A DNA stretch of 41,729 bases from Bacteroidetes bacterium SB0662_bin_6 (lineage in GTDB: Bacteria; Bacteroidota; Rhodothermia; Rhodothermales; VXPQ01). The stretch spans positions 1 through 41,729 of the forward strand of contig VXPQ01000015.1 of assembly GCA_009839485.1 (NCBI GenBank), in the 5' to 3' direction. The position numbers and the translations under genes are program-made. Below the pieces are notes generated by a model. That model saw only the letters and a list, made by a program, of their open reading frames with translations. It was not told where the DNA came from and made no database searches. Below, one piece after another: positions 30,472-40,722 of this stretch (the first letter of the stretch is position 1; each line of letters starts with the position of its first letter).

Positions 30472-30544
30472 TGCCCTGTAGCTCAATTGGCAGAGCACCT
30501 GACTCTGGATCAGGGGGTTCCAGGTTCGAATCCTGGCAGGGCAG
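30472..30544 (+). tRNA. tRNA-Gln (CUG anticodon)
   Basis: A complete 73-nt cloverleaf: acceptor TGCCCTG / CAGGGCA, D stem GCTC / GAGC, anticodon stem CCTGA / TCAGG with loop CTCTGGA (anticodon CTG), T stem CCAGG / CCTGG with loop TTCGAAT. The discriminator G fits glutamine. No CCA is encoded. The 230 bp before it (30242-30471) hold no gene or recognisable promoter. Confidence 0.9.
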
Positions 30545-30552
30545 CAGAAAAC

Positions 30553-31481
30553 TCACCGCACCGCTTCGTGCACGATCCGGGCAATCCCGGCCCCGACCTG
30601 CGAAGCAACGGCGTGGTCGTCGAATCCTTCCGTCAGAATGACCAGCACATACGACGGGGCATGCTCCGGATAGACGATCGCCGCGTCGTGGACGATGCCC
30701 GTAATCCAGCCTGTCTTGTGGGCAACCCGCGCCGTGCCCGGCAGTCCCGCCGGAATCATCTCATTGAATTCCTGATCCAGCAGGATATCCCTCATCGCTT
30801 CGCTGGCTGCGGGTGAAACCGCCTCGTTGCGGCGTATGGCGTCGAGCAGCACGGCGAGGTCCGAGGCGGTGGCCGTATTATTCAGCCCCTGTTCGAACGC
30901 CTTGATGTCTTCCACACCGCGCAGCACGCGCATCGTCCGCGTCCCCATGCCCTCCATGGTGCGCTGCACCGAGTCGGCCTGCACCAGTTCGATGATCAGG
31001 TTCGTGGCAAGGTTCGAGGACACCGTGATCATACGCTCGGCAAGATCACGGATCGGCAGCGAGCGCCCGAGGTGTTCGTAAAGCGCGTCGTCGGAGTCGT
31101 CCACGATGCGGAACGGCGAACCGTCCACGATCGACGTAAAATCGTTTTCGACCCGTAGGGAATCATCAAGAGAAAACCGGTCCTCCGCAGCCTGCCGGTA
31201 CACCTCGATCAGCACGGGTACCTTCATGGTGCTTGCGGCATGAAAAACCCGGTCGCCCTGTATCGAAAAGCGCGTGCCGGTTTCCGGATCGATCAGCGCC
31301 ACGGCGATCTCCGCCTCCGGCCAGGCGGAAACGAACGATTCGATCTGTGCTTGCAGGGCCTCGGAAGAGGGGCGCATGTTCTGATCCTGTTGGATACATC
31401 CCGACGCCGTCACGCACAGCGCGGCGAGAAGCGTGTGTGCGAGGAAAACGGTAAACGGACCGGCATGGGGGTGCATGGTCA

Positions 31482-31482
<1 letters not shown>
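30553..31482 (-). CDS. Class A beta-lactamase-like serine hydrolase, lipoprotein
   Basis: 309 residues, starting at the ATG that overlaps the sulfatase stop by one base (TGATG). A signal peptide ends at VTASGC, so a lipid anchor is likely. All class A active-site motifs are visible: STMK with the nucleophile (S84-x-x-K87), SSN in place of SDN (VSSNLATNL), EQGLN matching the omega-loop E-x-x-L-N with the deacylating glutamate, and HKTGWI. By family knowledge this set is enough for beta-lactam hydrolysis, though many environmental relatives have never been tested and some may act on peptidoglycan-like substrates. It is co-transcribed with the sulfatase upstream and faces tRNA-Gln. Confidence 0.85.
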
Positions 31483-32948
<1,466 letters not shown>

Positions 32949-33019
32949 GTCAGTATGCGGGCAGGTCCCGGAAAGCGGGCATCTCCTGTCAGGGATGCAG
33001 GAAGGACTAAAATATGGGA

Positions 33020-33047
33020 ATTATATACAAAAGTGCCGGAGCGTCAA
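33020..33047 (-). promoter_or_regulatory. Sigma-70-type promoter of the sulfatase 1 / beta-lactamase operon
   Basis: On the minus strand TTGACG (33042-33047), a 16-bp spacer and a perfect TATAAT (33020-33025). The expected transcript start is about 65 bases before the sulfatase ATG at 32948. Confidence 0.6.
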
Positions 33048-33192
33048 GAAATGAAGCCGCATCCGAGCAATCCGAAACCGGGCCATCACTATCTGCCGAA
33101 CCGGCGTGGAAAAACGGCGCGCGCAGACAACTGACCGTGCGAAACCGCTCAACATACTAAAACACACACAAATAACACTAATTAAGGTTAGT

Positions 33193-33234
33193 ACTCACTA
33201 CATATACACAATGATATATGTATATACAGTGAGT
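33193..33234. repeat. AT-rich imperfect palindrome
   Basis: Arms ACTCACTACATATACA (33193-33208) and TGTATATACAGTGAGT (33219-33234) are complementary at 14 of 16 positions around a 10-base loop. It lies in an AT-rich island within G+C-rich DNA, about 150 bp upstream of the sulfatase 1 promoter. It may be a regulator site or a mobile-element scar. Confidence 0.6.
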
Positions 33235-33388
33235 GTCGTGCTAAACCACTACGGGATGAGCGTTACGGGGGCTTACCGAAGTAGCCACCCACCACATATC
33301 CGGGTTTCCTGCGAAATACAAGAGCGCTCCCCGCGCGAATACGCAGGCAGGTTCCCTTTACAGAGTTTCCTGCGGGAAAGCCCGGATT

Positions 33389-33421
33389 CCTGACACGCTC
33401 AACTTCCGAGCGTCGGTCAGG
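33389..33421 (-). terminator. Hairpin downstream of the ABC permease gene
   Basis: CCTGACACGCTC (33389-33400) pairs with GAGCGT (33408-33413) and, after a two-base bulge, GTCAGG (33416-33421). It begins 18 bp after the permease stop. The stem is strong but lacks a following T run. Confidence 0.5.
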
Positions 33422-33439
33422 TAATTCCCATAAAATTGT

Positions 33440-35026
33440 CTACCTCACCTCGATATGCCCGGTTATCCGGCCCAGCAGTTTGGCCGCGTACCACCCGGTC
33501 CGCTGCTGCAGCATTACCGTGTCGTCGGGACCGCCGAGCCGCAGGCACATATCCGTAAGCCGGCTTGCGGCGGAAACCTCTCCTTCGTAGGGATTGGCGG
33601 CGATCCAGTAGAGCACCTTGATCAATTCGTCTTCGGGATGCGCATTCGCCAGATGCTCGAATACGGCGTGCGGCACCCAGCGTTCGATCCCGCTCATCTG
33701 GTACATGTCCGGAACCGCCGCCACGAACAGCACATTGCGCGCCCGCTGCACAGGGTCCCCCGTCCAGGCCGGCGGCCATACCTCCAGATCGTAGACGATG
33801 CACCGTATCGTTTCCTCGATATCCGGATACACGGGCTCGTCCAGCGCGGCCACCGGGGCCTCCAGTCCCTGATCGTAGGGAAGGGCATCGAACCGGATGT
33901 CCCGGTCGATGTCCTCCATCGTCACCTCTTCCCAGGAATCGGGGTAGTCGATGGGCGGAGGGGGCGGGGGCGCCTCGACCACTTCTTCAGATACAGCATC
34001 TGCGGTTTCGGCGGCGATGGGCGGGACGGACGCTTCCGGCGCCGAATCCTCCGGTTCTGCTCCGACACCGACAGAATCCGCCACATCCTCCGCAACCGTA
34101 ACCGAATCCGCCTGCGCCCCGTACACGTCAGAGGAGTCGTTCGTTTCTGCGCCGGAGGAACGAAGCACATCGGTCAGCGACGCTACCCCGTCGGCAGGCA
34201 ATCGTCCCTGCGGCAGCGCGCGGCCCGTACCTTCCGCCAGCACGCCGACCAGCACCCATGCCGCAAGGGCAGCGCCCGCCCATACCTTGCCGCGCGGCGT
34301 ACCGCCTCGCTCCCGCGTATCCCATCGAAACATCTTTGCCGAGGCAAGGCACCCGGCGGCGCCGATCAGCAGCAGGGCCAGCAGGCTGAAGCCCGCCTCG
34401 CCCAGGCCGCTTCCGTTCACCGTCACCTGTATCGCCTCGACCGCATAGCGACCAGGGAAAAAAGCGGACAGATGCTGCGCCCATTCGGGCAGGCTTTCAA
34501 TACGCACGGCCACCCCGCCAATGATCAGCATCGGCAGGAAAATGGACTGCCCCAGCGCCTGTACGGCCGGCACCGTGTCGGCAAGCATGGCAATGACGAG
34601 GCCCAGCCCGAGAAAAGCGAAGGACACGAACGTGAAGGCGACCCACAGCCCGGCAACATGGTCAGGAAACGGCATGCCAATTACCATGGCCGGCACAAGC
34701 TGAAGAAGGGCGGCGGAAAGCAGGACCAGGTACCGGGCCGCAACCGTCGTCAGCACCAGGTGCAGCGTGGAAACGGGCGTTGCCCGGTACCGCCGCCAGA
34801 CCCCCCGCTCCCGCTCGCCCACCATGGACGTGGGCAGGCCGAAGCAGGCCCCGCCAAGCGCCGTCACGGTAAGCAGTTCTCCCATGTGGTTCACAAGAGG
34901 CACCGGTTCGTGCCGGTAGAGCACAAGGAAGGCGACCAGAAAAATCAGCGGAAAAAGATAGCCGTAGATCAGGGCCATCCTGTTCCGGTAATAGAGGCGC
35001 AGTTCGATCAGAAAAGCGTACGTCAT
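33440..35026 (-). CDS. ABC-2 type permease fused to an extra C-terminal domain
   Basis: 528 residues from MTYAFLIELRLYYRNRM; the ATG overlaps the ATPase stop (ATGA), which fixes the start. Residues 1-240 are an ordinary ABC-2 permease with six membrane helices and the segment GERERGVWRRYRATP typical of the family. Most such proteins end there (about 250 residues). Here a seventh hydrophobic helix (248-265) follows, then an acidic Ser/Glu/Ala-rich linker (~285-350), six prolines (353-358) and a ~165-residue soluble part (365-528) with EETIRCIVYDLEVWPPAW and HAVFEHLANAHPEDELI. I do not recognise this last domain. With seven helices its location would be periplasmic. The G+C content and frame are continuous with the permease, so it is not an obvious assembly join. 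Confidence 0.8.
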   Translation of the reverse strand: MTYAFLIELRLYYRNRMALIYGYLFPLIFLVAFLVLYRHEPVPLVNHMGELLTVTALGGACFGLPTSMVGERERGVWRRYRATPVSTLHLVLTTVAARYLVLLSAALLQLVPAMVIGMPFPDHVAGLWVAFTFVSFAFLGLGLVIAMLADTVPAVQALGQSIFLPMLIIGGVAVRIESLPEWAQHLSAFFPGRYAVEAIQVTVNGSGLGEAGFSLLALLLIGAAGCLASAKMFRWDTRERGGTPRGKVWAGAALAAWVLVGVLAEGTGRALPQGRLPADGVASLTDVLRSSGAETNDSSDVYGAQADSVTVAEDVADSVGVGAEPEDSAPEASVPPIAAETADAVSEEVVEAPPPPPPIDYPDSWEEVTMEDIDRDIRFDALPYDQGLEAPVAALDEPVYPDIEETIRCIVYDLEVWPPAWTGDPVQRARNVLFVAAVPDMYQMSGIERWVPHAVFEHLANAHPEDELIKVLYWIAANPYEGEVSAASRLTDMCLRLGGPDDTVMLQQRTGWYAAKLLGRITGHIEVR

Positions 35027-35970
35027 GCCAACGGCCCTCCATGCGATCCGCCCGGCGCATCGTCTTCTTCCTGCGTCAACTCGATAAGCACCTCCTCCAG
35101 CGTCGCCCGCCGGACATGCAGTTCGACGATCCCGACGCCCGCCGTTTCCAGCCGCTTCGTCAACTCGGAGAGGGCCCCGTGTACATCCTCCGACCGGAAC
35201 CGGACCGTGCAGCCCGTCTGCTCCGGATCGCGCACGCCCTCGATCCCTGCGAAGGTCTCCGGGGGCAGCGGGGCGGACGTTTCCAAATGGACCGAAGGCG
35301 CCGTGCCAAGGCTGCCCATCAGGTCGCGGGGAGCGCCCTGCGCAACGAGTCTGCCGCGGTTCATGATCGCCACGCGGTCGCACAGGGTTTCCGCTTCTTC
35401 CATGTAATGCGTCGTGAGCAGCACGGTCCGCCCCTCCGCTTTCATGTCCAGAATACGGCGGTGCAGATCGCGGCGCGAAGAGGGATCCAGACCGGTTGTG
35501 GGTTCGTCCAGCAACACCACCGCAGGCCGGTTAACGAACGCCAGCGCCAGCGCCAGCCGCCGGCGCTGCCCCCCCGACAGGGTGTGAAAGGCCGCATCGG
35601 CCTGATCCTCCAGCGCGAACCGCTGCAAGAGCACACCGGCCTCTTCCGCCACCCGGTAAAAAGAGCCGAAGAGCCGGAGCGCTTCCCGGGGCGTTATTTT
35701 TTCCTGCAAGGCGTTCGTCTGAAGCGTCGCCCCGATGTGCTGCTGCATGTCGCGCGGATCTTGCCGGGCATCGATCCCGCCTATTTGCACCACGCCCCGA
35801 TCCGGCTGCCGCAATCCCAGCATGCACTCGACCGTGGTGGTCTTGCCTGCGCCGTTCGGCCCCAGCAGGCCGAAAATCTCGCCCGGGGCCACATCGAACG
35901 TCACCCCGCAGGCGGCCTGTACGCTGCCGTACGCCTTCCAGAGGTCATGAACATGTACCTGGGCGGACAT
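35023..35970 (-). CDS. ABC transporter ATP-binding protein
   Basis: 315 residues from MSAQVHVHDLWKAYG; the frame continues 32 codons further upstream without homology. Walker A is GPNGAGKTTT, the signature is LSGGQRRRLALAL, Walker B is VVLLDEPTTGLDP, and the H-loop is TTHYMEEAE. The ~90 residues after the H-loop region are the extra domain common in drug- and polysaccharide-type ABC-2 exporters. It powers the permease encoded by the overlapping next gene. The cargo is unknown; drug, lipid or antibiotic export are the usual roles for this pair type. A TATAAC (35989-35994) stands just upstream on the minus strand. Confidence 0.92.
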   Translation of the reverse strand: MSAQVHVHDLWKAYGSVQAACGVTFDVAPGEIFGLLGPNGAGKTTTVECMLGLRQPDRGVVQIGGIDARQDPRDMQQHIGATLQTNALQEKITPREALRLFGSFYRVAEEAGVLLQRFALEDQADAAFHTLSGGQRRRLALALAFVNRPAVVLLDEPTTGLDPSSRRDLHRRILDMKAEGRTVLLTTHYMEEAETLCDRVAIMNRGRLVAQGAPRDLMGSLGTAPSVHLETSAPLPPETFAGIEGVRDPEQTGCTVRFRSEDVHGALSELTKRLETAGVGIVELHVRRATLEEVLIELTQEEDDAPGGSHGGPLA

Positions 35971-36092
35971 CGGGGGAAACGAAGGGATGTTATAAAGAGG
36001 AACGAAACGCAGCAACGATTTGCATACCTTTCCTCCCGCCGGGATGTTCTCAGGAAAGACGTGCATACGAGGCGCTCCGCGGATGCAACCGA

Positions 36093-36121
36093 TTGAAAAT
36101 ATGCCGCTCCGTTCGTATCAA
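36093..36121 (+). promoter_or_regulatory. Candidate promoter of the three-sulfatase operon
   Basis: TTGAAA (36093-36098), a 17-bp spacer and TATCAA (36116-36121), about 50 bases before the ATG at 36172. The -35 is one base from consensus and the -10 two bases off. Confidence 0.45.
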
Positions 36122-36171
36122 GTACCCTGGTCATTATCCCCGGTATCGTATTGTCCGCCCGCACCGACTCC

Positions 36172-37617
36172 ATGCATCATTCGTTTTTCGCCCACGCACA
36201 GGCCCTGCTGATTGCGCTGGCGGCGACGGCGGTTTCCGTCCTTCCCGCCCATGCCGACCCCCTTGACGATCCACCGGAGGAACGCCGTCCGCCCAACCTC
36301 ATCTTCATCCTGGCCGACGATCTCGGCTACGGCGACCTGAGCGTCTACGGACAGAAACGCTTTACCACGCCCCGGCTGGACCGCATGGCCGAAGAAGGCA
36401 CCCTATTCTCCGCATTTTATGCGGGGAATACGGTGTGCGCCCCTTCCCGCTGGTCGCTCATGACCGGCACGCACATGGGGAGCGCCCTCGTGCGGGGAAA
36501 TGCGGGCGCCTCGCTGCGGGAAGAGGACCCGACCCTGCCCAAAGCACTGAAACAGGCCGGATACGCCACGGGCATGTTCGGCAAGTGGGGACTGGCCGAA
36601 GACAACGAATCCGGTTTGCCGCACCTCCAAGGCTTCGACGCCTTCCTCGGGTATTTGCGGCATGTCCATGCGCATTCCTACTACACGGATCATCTGTTCG
36701 CCATACAGAACGGCGGCACGGAGCGCATCGACGTGGATACGACCCAGTATACCCATGAGCTTTTCGTGGAAGGAGCGCTTGATTTCATCGAGGCGAACCA
36801 GGAGCAGCCGTTCTTCCTGTACCTGCCGTTTGCCCTCGTGCATGCGGAATTGCTCGTGCCGGAAGAGGATATTGCGCCGTTCCGGGACGAAAACGGGCGC
36901 AGCCGCATGGCACCGGATCCGCCCTTCCCGTGCTGCGGCGTCATCGGGACGTACCGGGGGCAGCCGACGCCGCACGCCGCGCACGCCGCCATGGTCACTC
37001 GCCTCGATAAGGACATCGGGCGTATTCTGGACCGGATCGAGGAACTGGGGCTGGGCGAGGATACCATCGTGCTCTTCACCAGCGATAACGGCCCGCACGG
37101 CGAAGGCGGGGCAGACCCCGGCTACTTCGAATCCAACGGCCCCCTCCGGGGCATCAAGCGGGACCTGTACGAAGGCGGCATCCGTGTACCGATGATCGCA
37201 TGGGGGCCGGGCTATGTGCCGTCCGGGGCGGTCAGCGACCACCCCTGGGGCATGTGGGATATCTTCCCCACGCTTGCCGAGTTCGCCGGGGCGGACACGC
37301 CGCCCATGGACGGCCTTTCCATGACGGGCCTGCTCACGAATGCCGGTCCCGTTCCCATGCATCGCGCGCTCTACTGGGAGCACCGCAACAACATGGAGGC
37401 GAGATACTCCCAGGCCATTCGGCAGGGCGACTGGAAACTGCTTCGCGTCTGGACTCCGGAGCGCCAGGTGACCGAATTGTACGACCTGAGCCGCGACATT
37501 GGGGAATACCACGATCTCTCCGAACGATATCCGGATGTGGTGCAGCGCCTCGAAGCATTGATCGAGGAGGTTCGAACGGAACCGGAGATGGACGTATTCA
37601 AAAATCCCTACGAATGA
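36172..37617 (+). CDS. Exported sulfatase 2 (formylglycine-dependent)
   Basis: 481 residues from the ATG at 36172; the TTG at 36151 is in frame but adds seven residues before a normal signal peptide (ends SVLPAHA). PNLIFILADDLGYGDLSVYG binds calcium, and the maturation motif is C89-A-P-S-R93 followed by WSLMTGTHMG. FGKWGLA, LPFALVHAEL, LFTSDNGPHGEGG and GIKRDLYEGGIRVPMIAWGPG complete the arylsulfatase-type active site. The two adjacent cysteines in FPCCGVIGTY and the RGNAG motif are seen in one branch of bacterial arylsulfatases. It is the first of three co-directional sulfatase genes and overlaps the next by ATGA. Confidence 0.92.
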   Translation: MHHSFFAHAQALLIALAATAVSVLPAHADPLDDPPEERRPPNLIFILADDLGYGDLSVYGQKRFTTPRLDRMAEEGTLFSAFYAGNTVCAPSRWSLMTGTHMGSALVRGNAGASLREEDPTLPKALKQAGYATGMFGKWGLAEDNESGLPHLQGFDAFLGYLRHVHAHSYYTDHLFAIQNGGTERIDVDTTQYTHELFVEGALDFIEANQEQPFFLYLPFALVHAELLVPEEDIAPFRDENGRSRMAPDPPFPCCGVIGTYRGQPTPHAAHAAMVTRLDKDIGRILDRIEELGLGEDTIVLFTSDNGPHGEGGADPGYFESNGPLRGIKRDLYEGGIRVPMIAWGPGYVPSGAVSDHPWGMWDIFPTLAEFAGADTPPMDGLSMTGLLTNAGPVPMHRALYWEHRNNMEARYSQAIRQGDWKLLRVWTPERQVTELYDLSRDIGEYHDLSERYPDVVQRLEALIEEVRTEPEMDVFKNPYE

Positions 37618-39299
37618 CAGACGGAACATTGCGCGCGGCGGGCTGGACCGCAGCGGCATTTCTTACGGCAGGAATTTTGGGCGCTTCGGTTACCGGGGCG
37701 GGCGGGATACCGCCGGATCGCCCTCTTCAAAAAAATCCCCGGAGCGACGACCGGCCCAATATCGTCCTCGTCATGGTGGACGACATGGGTTTCTCGGACC
37801 TTGGATCGTACGGCGGAGAAATCGCCACCCCGCACCTCGACCGCCTCGCGGAGGAGGGCCTGCGATTCACCCAGTTCTATAACACGAGCAAATGCTTCCC
37901 CACCAGAGCCTCCCTCATGACCGGCCTGTACGCCCACCAGGTCGGCATGGGCGAGCGGATCGACACGCTGCGGAACGGGGTGACCATTGCGGAAGTGCTG
38001 CGCGAAGCGGGTTACCGCACCTATATGACCGGGAAGTGGCACGGCCTGGAAAATCCGTTCGACCGGGGCTTCGACCGCTACTACGGACTCGTGGACGGCG
38101 CCGTCAATCATTTCAATCCCGGAGAGCAACGGCCCGGCGAGCCGCCGCCTGCACGAAAAACACCGGGGCATGTGCGCACCTGGGCAATCGACGGTCAGGT
38201 ATTTCGCCCGTACACCCCCGACGATCCGGATTTCTATTCGACGGACGCCTACACGGAAAAAGCGCTCGACTACCTGAACCGGCACGAAAGCGAACACGCC
38301 GAAAAGCCTTTCTTTCTCTATATCGCCTACCAGGCTCCGCACGACCCCCTGCAAGCCCGCTCCGAGGACATCGAAAAATACCGGGGGAAATACATGGACG
38401 GATGGGATGTGCTGCGCCGCCGGCGCCATGAGCGGCAGGTTGAAATGGGTATTGTCGATCCGGAATGGACCTTGCCGGAATACGGAACCATCCTCGAACA
38501 CTGGCAGCGCACCTCGACCTTCACCACCCGCTACTGGGACGACCACCTGCGCATTCTTCCCTGGGAGGAGGTCGAAGGCAAAGCGGACTGGGACCTGAAA
38601 ATGGCGGTGTACGCCGCCATGGTCGACCGCGTGGACCAGCAAATGGGCCGTCTGCTGGACAAAATCCGCGAAATGGGCGAAGAGGAAAACACGCTGGTGA
38701 TGTTTCTTTCCGACAACGGCGGCTCCGCGGAGATGGTGCATAACCAGCAGAACCGTGAATACCCGCCGGTCGATCCGCCGGGATCCATGGCCGCCTGGCA
38801 CAGTGTGGACGCCCCGTGGGCGTTCCTGAGCAACACCCCCTTCCGGCATTACAAGAACTGGAGCCATGAGGGAGGTATCGCCACGCCGTTCATCGCCTGG
38901 TGGCCCGAGCGTATCGGGGCGGGCGGAATTACCCCTGAGATCGCACACCTTATCGATGTGATGGCGACTGCCGTAGACGCCGCCGATGCCGAATACCCGG
39001 AAATCTGGCGCAACGAACGCATTCACCCCCTTGAAGGAAAATCCCTGCTGCCCGTCTTCGAAGAGGGGGTGCGGGAAGGGCACGACGCCCTGTTCTTCGA
39101 ATGGAACGGCGGAAAAGTTGTGCGCAGCGGCCGCTGGAAACTCGTCGATGCGCGGGGAGCGGATACGCACTGGGAGTTATACGATATGGAGACGGACCGC
39201 ACGGAAACCCGCAATCTGGCGGCGGTCCATCCGGAGCGGGTGGAAACCCTGACAGCGATGTGGGAAGCCTGGGCAAAACGAGTGGGCGTAACGCACTAA
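37614..39299 (+). CDS. Exported sulfatase 3 (arylsulfatase type, CxPTR motif)
   Basis: 561 residues; the ATG overlaps the stop of sulfatase 2, fixing the start. A weak signal peptide spans ~8-30. RPNIVLVMVDDMGFSDLGSYG carries the calcium ligands (one residue past the family core), and the maturation motif is C94-F-P-T-R98 with ASLMTGLYAHQVGMG. Threonine instead of serine at this place is known in AslA-type arylsulfatases, and the core C-x-P-x-R is kept. FLSDNGGSAEM and HEGGIATPFIAWWP give the rest of the site. A ~100-residue insert (residues ~170-330) is longer than in its two neighbours. It differs clearly from sulfatases 2 and 4, so the three are not recent copies. Confidence 0.92.
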   Translation: MTDGTLRAAGWTAAAFLTAGILGASVTGAGGIPPDRPLQKNPRSDDRPNIVLVMVDDMGFSDLGSYGGEIATPHLDRLAEEGLRFTQFYNTSKCFPTRASLMTGLYAHQVGMGERIDTLRNGVTIAEVLREAGYRTYMTGKWHGLENPFDRGFDRYYGLVDGAVNHFNPGEQRPGEPPPARKTPGHVRTWAIDGQVFRPYTPDDPDFYSTDAYTEKALDYLNRHESEHAEKPFFLYIAYQAPHDPLQARSEDIEKYRGKYMDGWDVLRRRRHERQVEMGIVDPEWTLPEYGTILEHWQRTSTFTTRYWDDHLRILPWEEVEGKADWDLKMAVYAAMVDRVDQQMGRLLDKIREMGEEENTLVMFLSDNGGSAEMVHNQQNREYPPVDPPGSMAAWHSVDAPWAFLSNTPFRHYKNWSHEGGIATPFIAWWPERIGAGGITPEIAHLIDVMATAVDAADAEYPEIWRNERIHPLEGKSLLPVFEEGVREGHDALFFEWNGGKVVRSGRWKLVDARGADTHWELYDMETDRTETRNLAAVHPERVETLTAMWEAWAKRVGVTH

Positions 39300-39311
39300 C
39301 CGGTACAAGAG

Positions 39312-40697
39312 ATGACCAACCCCCTGAAAATCATGAAGCATATGTTCCGCCTGGCGCTCCTGCCGGCCCTGTTATGCCTGCCGGCGTTTTTCACGCATGC
39401 GGACGCCCTTGGACAAGCGCCGGAGGCGCCCCCGAACATCATCGTGCTGTTCGCCGACGACCTGGGATACGGAGACCTGAGCAGTTACGGGAATCCGACC
39501 ATCCGCACGCCGCAACTCGACCGCATGGCCGACGAAGGAATCCGCCTGACCTCCTTCTATGTGACTGCGGCAGTCTGCACGCCGTCCCGGGGCGGCCTGC
39601 TCACGGGCCGCTACCCGATCCGCCACCTCCCGCATAATCTCGGGCCGGATTCGAAAAACGGGTTGCCGCTCGAAGAAACGCTGATCGGGGAACCGCTGCA
39701 GGAACACGGGTACCGGACCATGATGGTCGGAAAATGGCACCTCGGGCATGCAGAGAACGCCTACATGCCTGTCTCGCGGGGCTTCGATCATTACTACGGC
39801 CTGCGCTACAGCAACGACATGATCCGCCCGTGGGTGCAGACCGACGTGCCGCTGTACCTATTCAGGGATTTGGAGCCGATTCGCGAACCCCTGAACCAGG
39901 ACACGCTGACCGTTACGTACACGAAGGAAGCCATCCGGTTCATCGAGGAAGCGGGGCCGGAGCCCTTCTTCCTGTATCTGGCGTACGGAATGCCGCATGT
40001 GCCCGTCTACGCGGCTCCGCACCGGGACGGGCGCTCCCGAAAGGGGCGGTACGGAGACGTGATCGAAACCATCGACTGGAGCGTGGGAGAGATTCTGGCT
40101 ACACTCAGGGCCCAGGGGCTGGACAAGCGCACCCTGGTCATCTTCACCAGCGACAACGGTCCGTGGCAGGCCATGCCGGACCGCATGTTCCAGACCGATA
40201 TGATGCCGCTGCACGAGCCCGTCAAGCCGTGGCACAGCGGATCGGCGGGGCCTTTGCGCGGATACAAGGGGACGACGTTCGAGGGCGGCTTCCGGGTGCC
40301 GTTCATTGCCCGCTGGCCGGGGCGGATACCGGCAGGCCGCGTCTCCGCGGACATGCTGGCCTCGCTTGATATCTTCCCGACGCTGCTGGATGCGGCAGGC
40401 ATTGCGGCGCCGGACAATCTGGACGGAAACAGTGCGTTGCCTTTCCTGACGACGCGGGCCGTTTCGTCTCCAAGGGAAGTCTTCTACTATTACCTTGGGG
40501 CCCGGATCGAAGGCGTGCGGGAGGGACCCTGGAAATTGCGGATTCCGGGGCTGCCCGAAGGGGCGACGGGAGAACCCGCGCTGTATCATCTGGACGAGGA
40601 CCCCGAGGAGAAATATGACCGGGCGGATATGTACCCGGACCTGGTAGCCCGCCTGCAGGCCGCCATGGAAGCGTTCGACGCGGAAGCGAGGCGGTGA
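39312..40697 (+). CDS. Exported sulfatase 4 (formylglycine-dependent)
   Basis: 461 residues, 12 bp after sulfatase 3. A signal peptide ends near FTHADALGQ; an in-frame ATG at residue 8 is an alternative start. PNIIVLFADDLGYGDLSSYG and the maturation motif C89-T-P-S-R93 (GGLLTGRYPIR) are complete, as are GKWHLGH, YGMPHVPVY, IFTSDNGP and GYKGTTFEGGFRVPFIARWPG. It belongs to the arylsulfatase A-like group. Three exported sulfatases in one operon usually mean stepwise desulfation of one sulfated glycan, but no glycoside hydrolase is seen nearby. It converges on the AraC-type gene after a 25-bp gap. Confidence 0.92.
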   Translation: MTNPLKIMKHMFRLALLPALLCLPAFFTHADALGQAPEAPPNIIVLFADDLGYGDLSSYGNPTIRTPQLDRMADEGIRLTSFYVTAAVCTPSRGGLLTGRYPIRHLPHNLGPDSKNGLPLEETLIGEPLQEHGYRTMMVGKWHLGHAENAYMPVSRGFDHYYGLRYSNDMIRPWVQTDVPLYLFRDLEPIREPLNQDTLTVTYTKEAIRFIEEAGPEPFFLYLAYGMPHVPVYAAPHRDGRSRKGRYGDVIETIDWSVGEILATLRAQGLDKRTLVIFTSDNGPWQAMPDRMFQTDMMPLHEPVKPWHSGSAGPLRGYKGTTFEGGFRVPFIARWPGRIPAGRVSADMLASLDIFPTLLDAAGIAAPDNLDGNSALPFLTTRAVSSPREVFYYYLGARIEGVREGPWKLRIPGLPEGATGEPALYHLDEDPEEKYDRADMYPDLVARLQAAMEAFDAEARR

Positions 40698-40722
40698 GTT
40701 CTCTCAACTGAAGGAAGGCATC

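Larger units (their letters stand above)
32949..33439. other. Gene-free 490-bp region with promoter, AT-rich palindrome and hairpins
   Basis: Holds the sulfatase 1 promoter near 33030, an AT-rich island (~33140-33250) with a long inverted repeat, and a 3' part (33295-33421) with the sequence GTTTCCTGCG twice (33304-33313 and 33365-33374), its complement CGCAGG at 33342 and a terminator-like hairpin. A 95-codon frame crosses it on the plus strand but shows no family pattern, so I do not call a gene. Confidence 0.5.

Noticed and set aside
33106-33393. 95-codon open frame on the plus strand across the intergenic region
   Set aside because: It runs through palindromes and the AT island, has no family pattern, and its start region overlaps the upstream area of the sulfatase 1 promoter.
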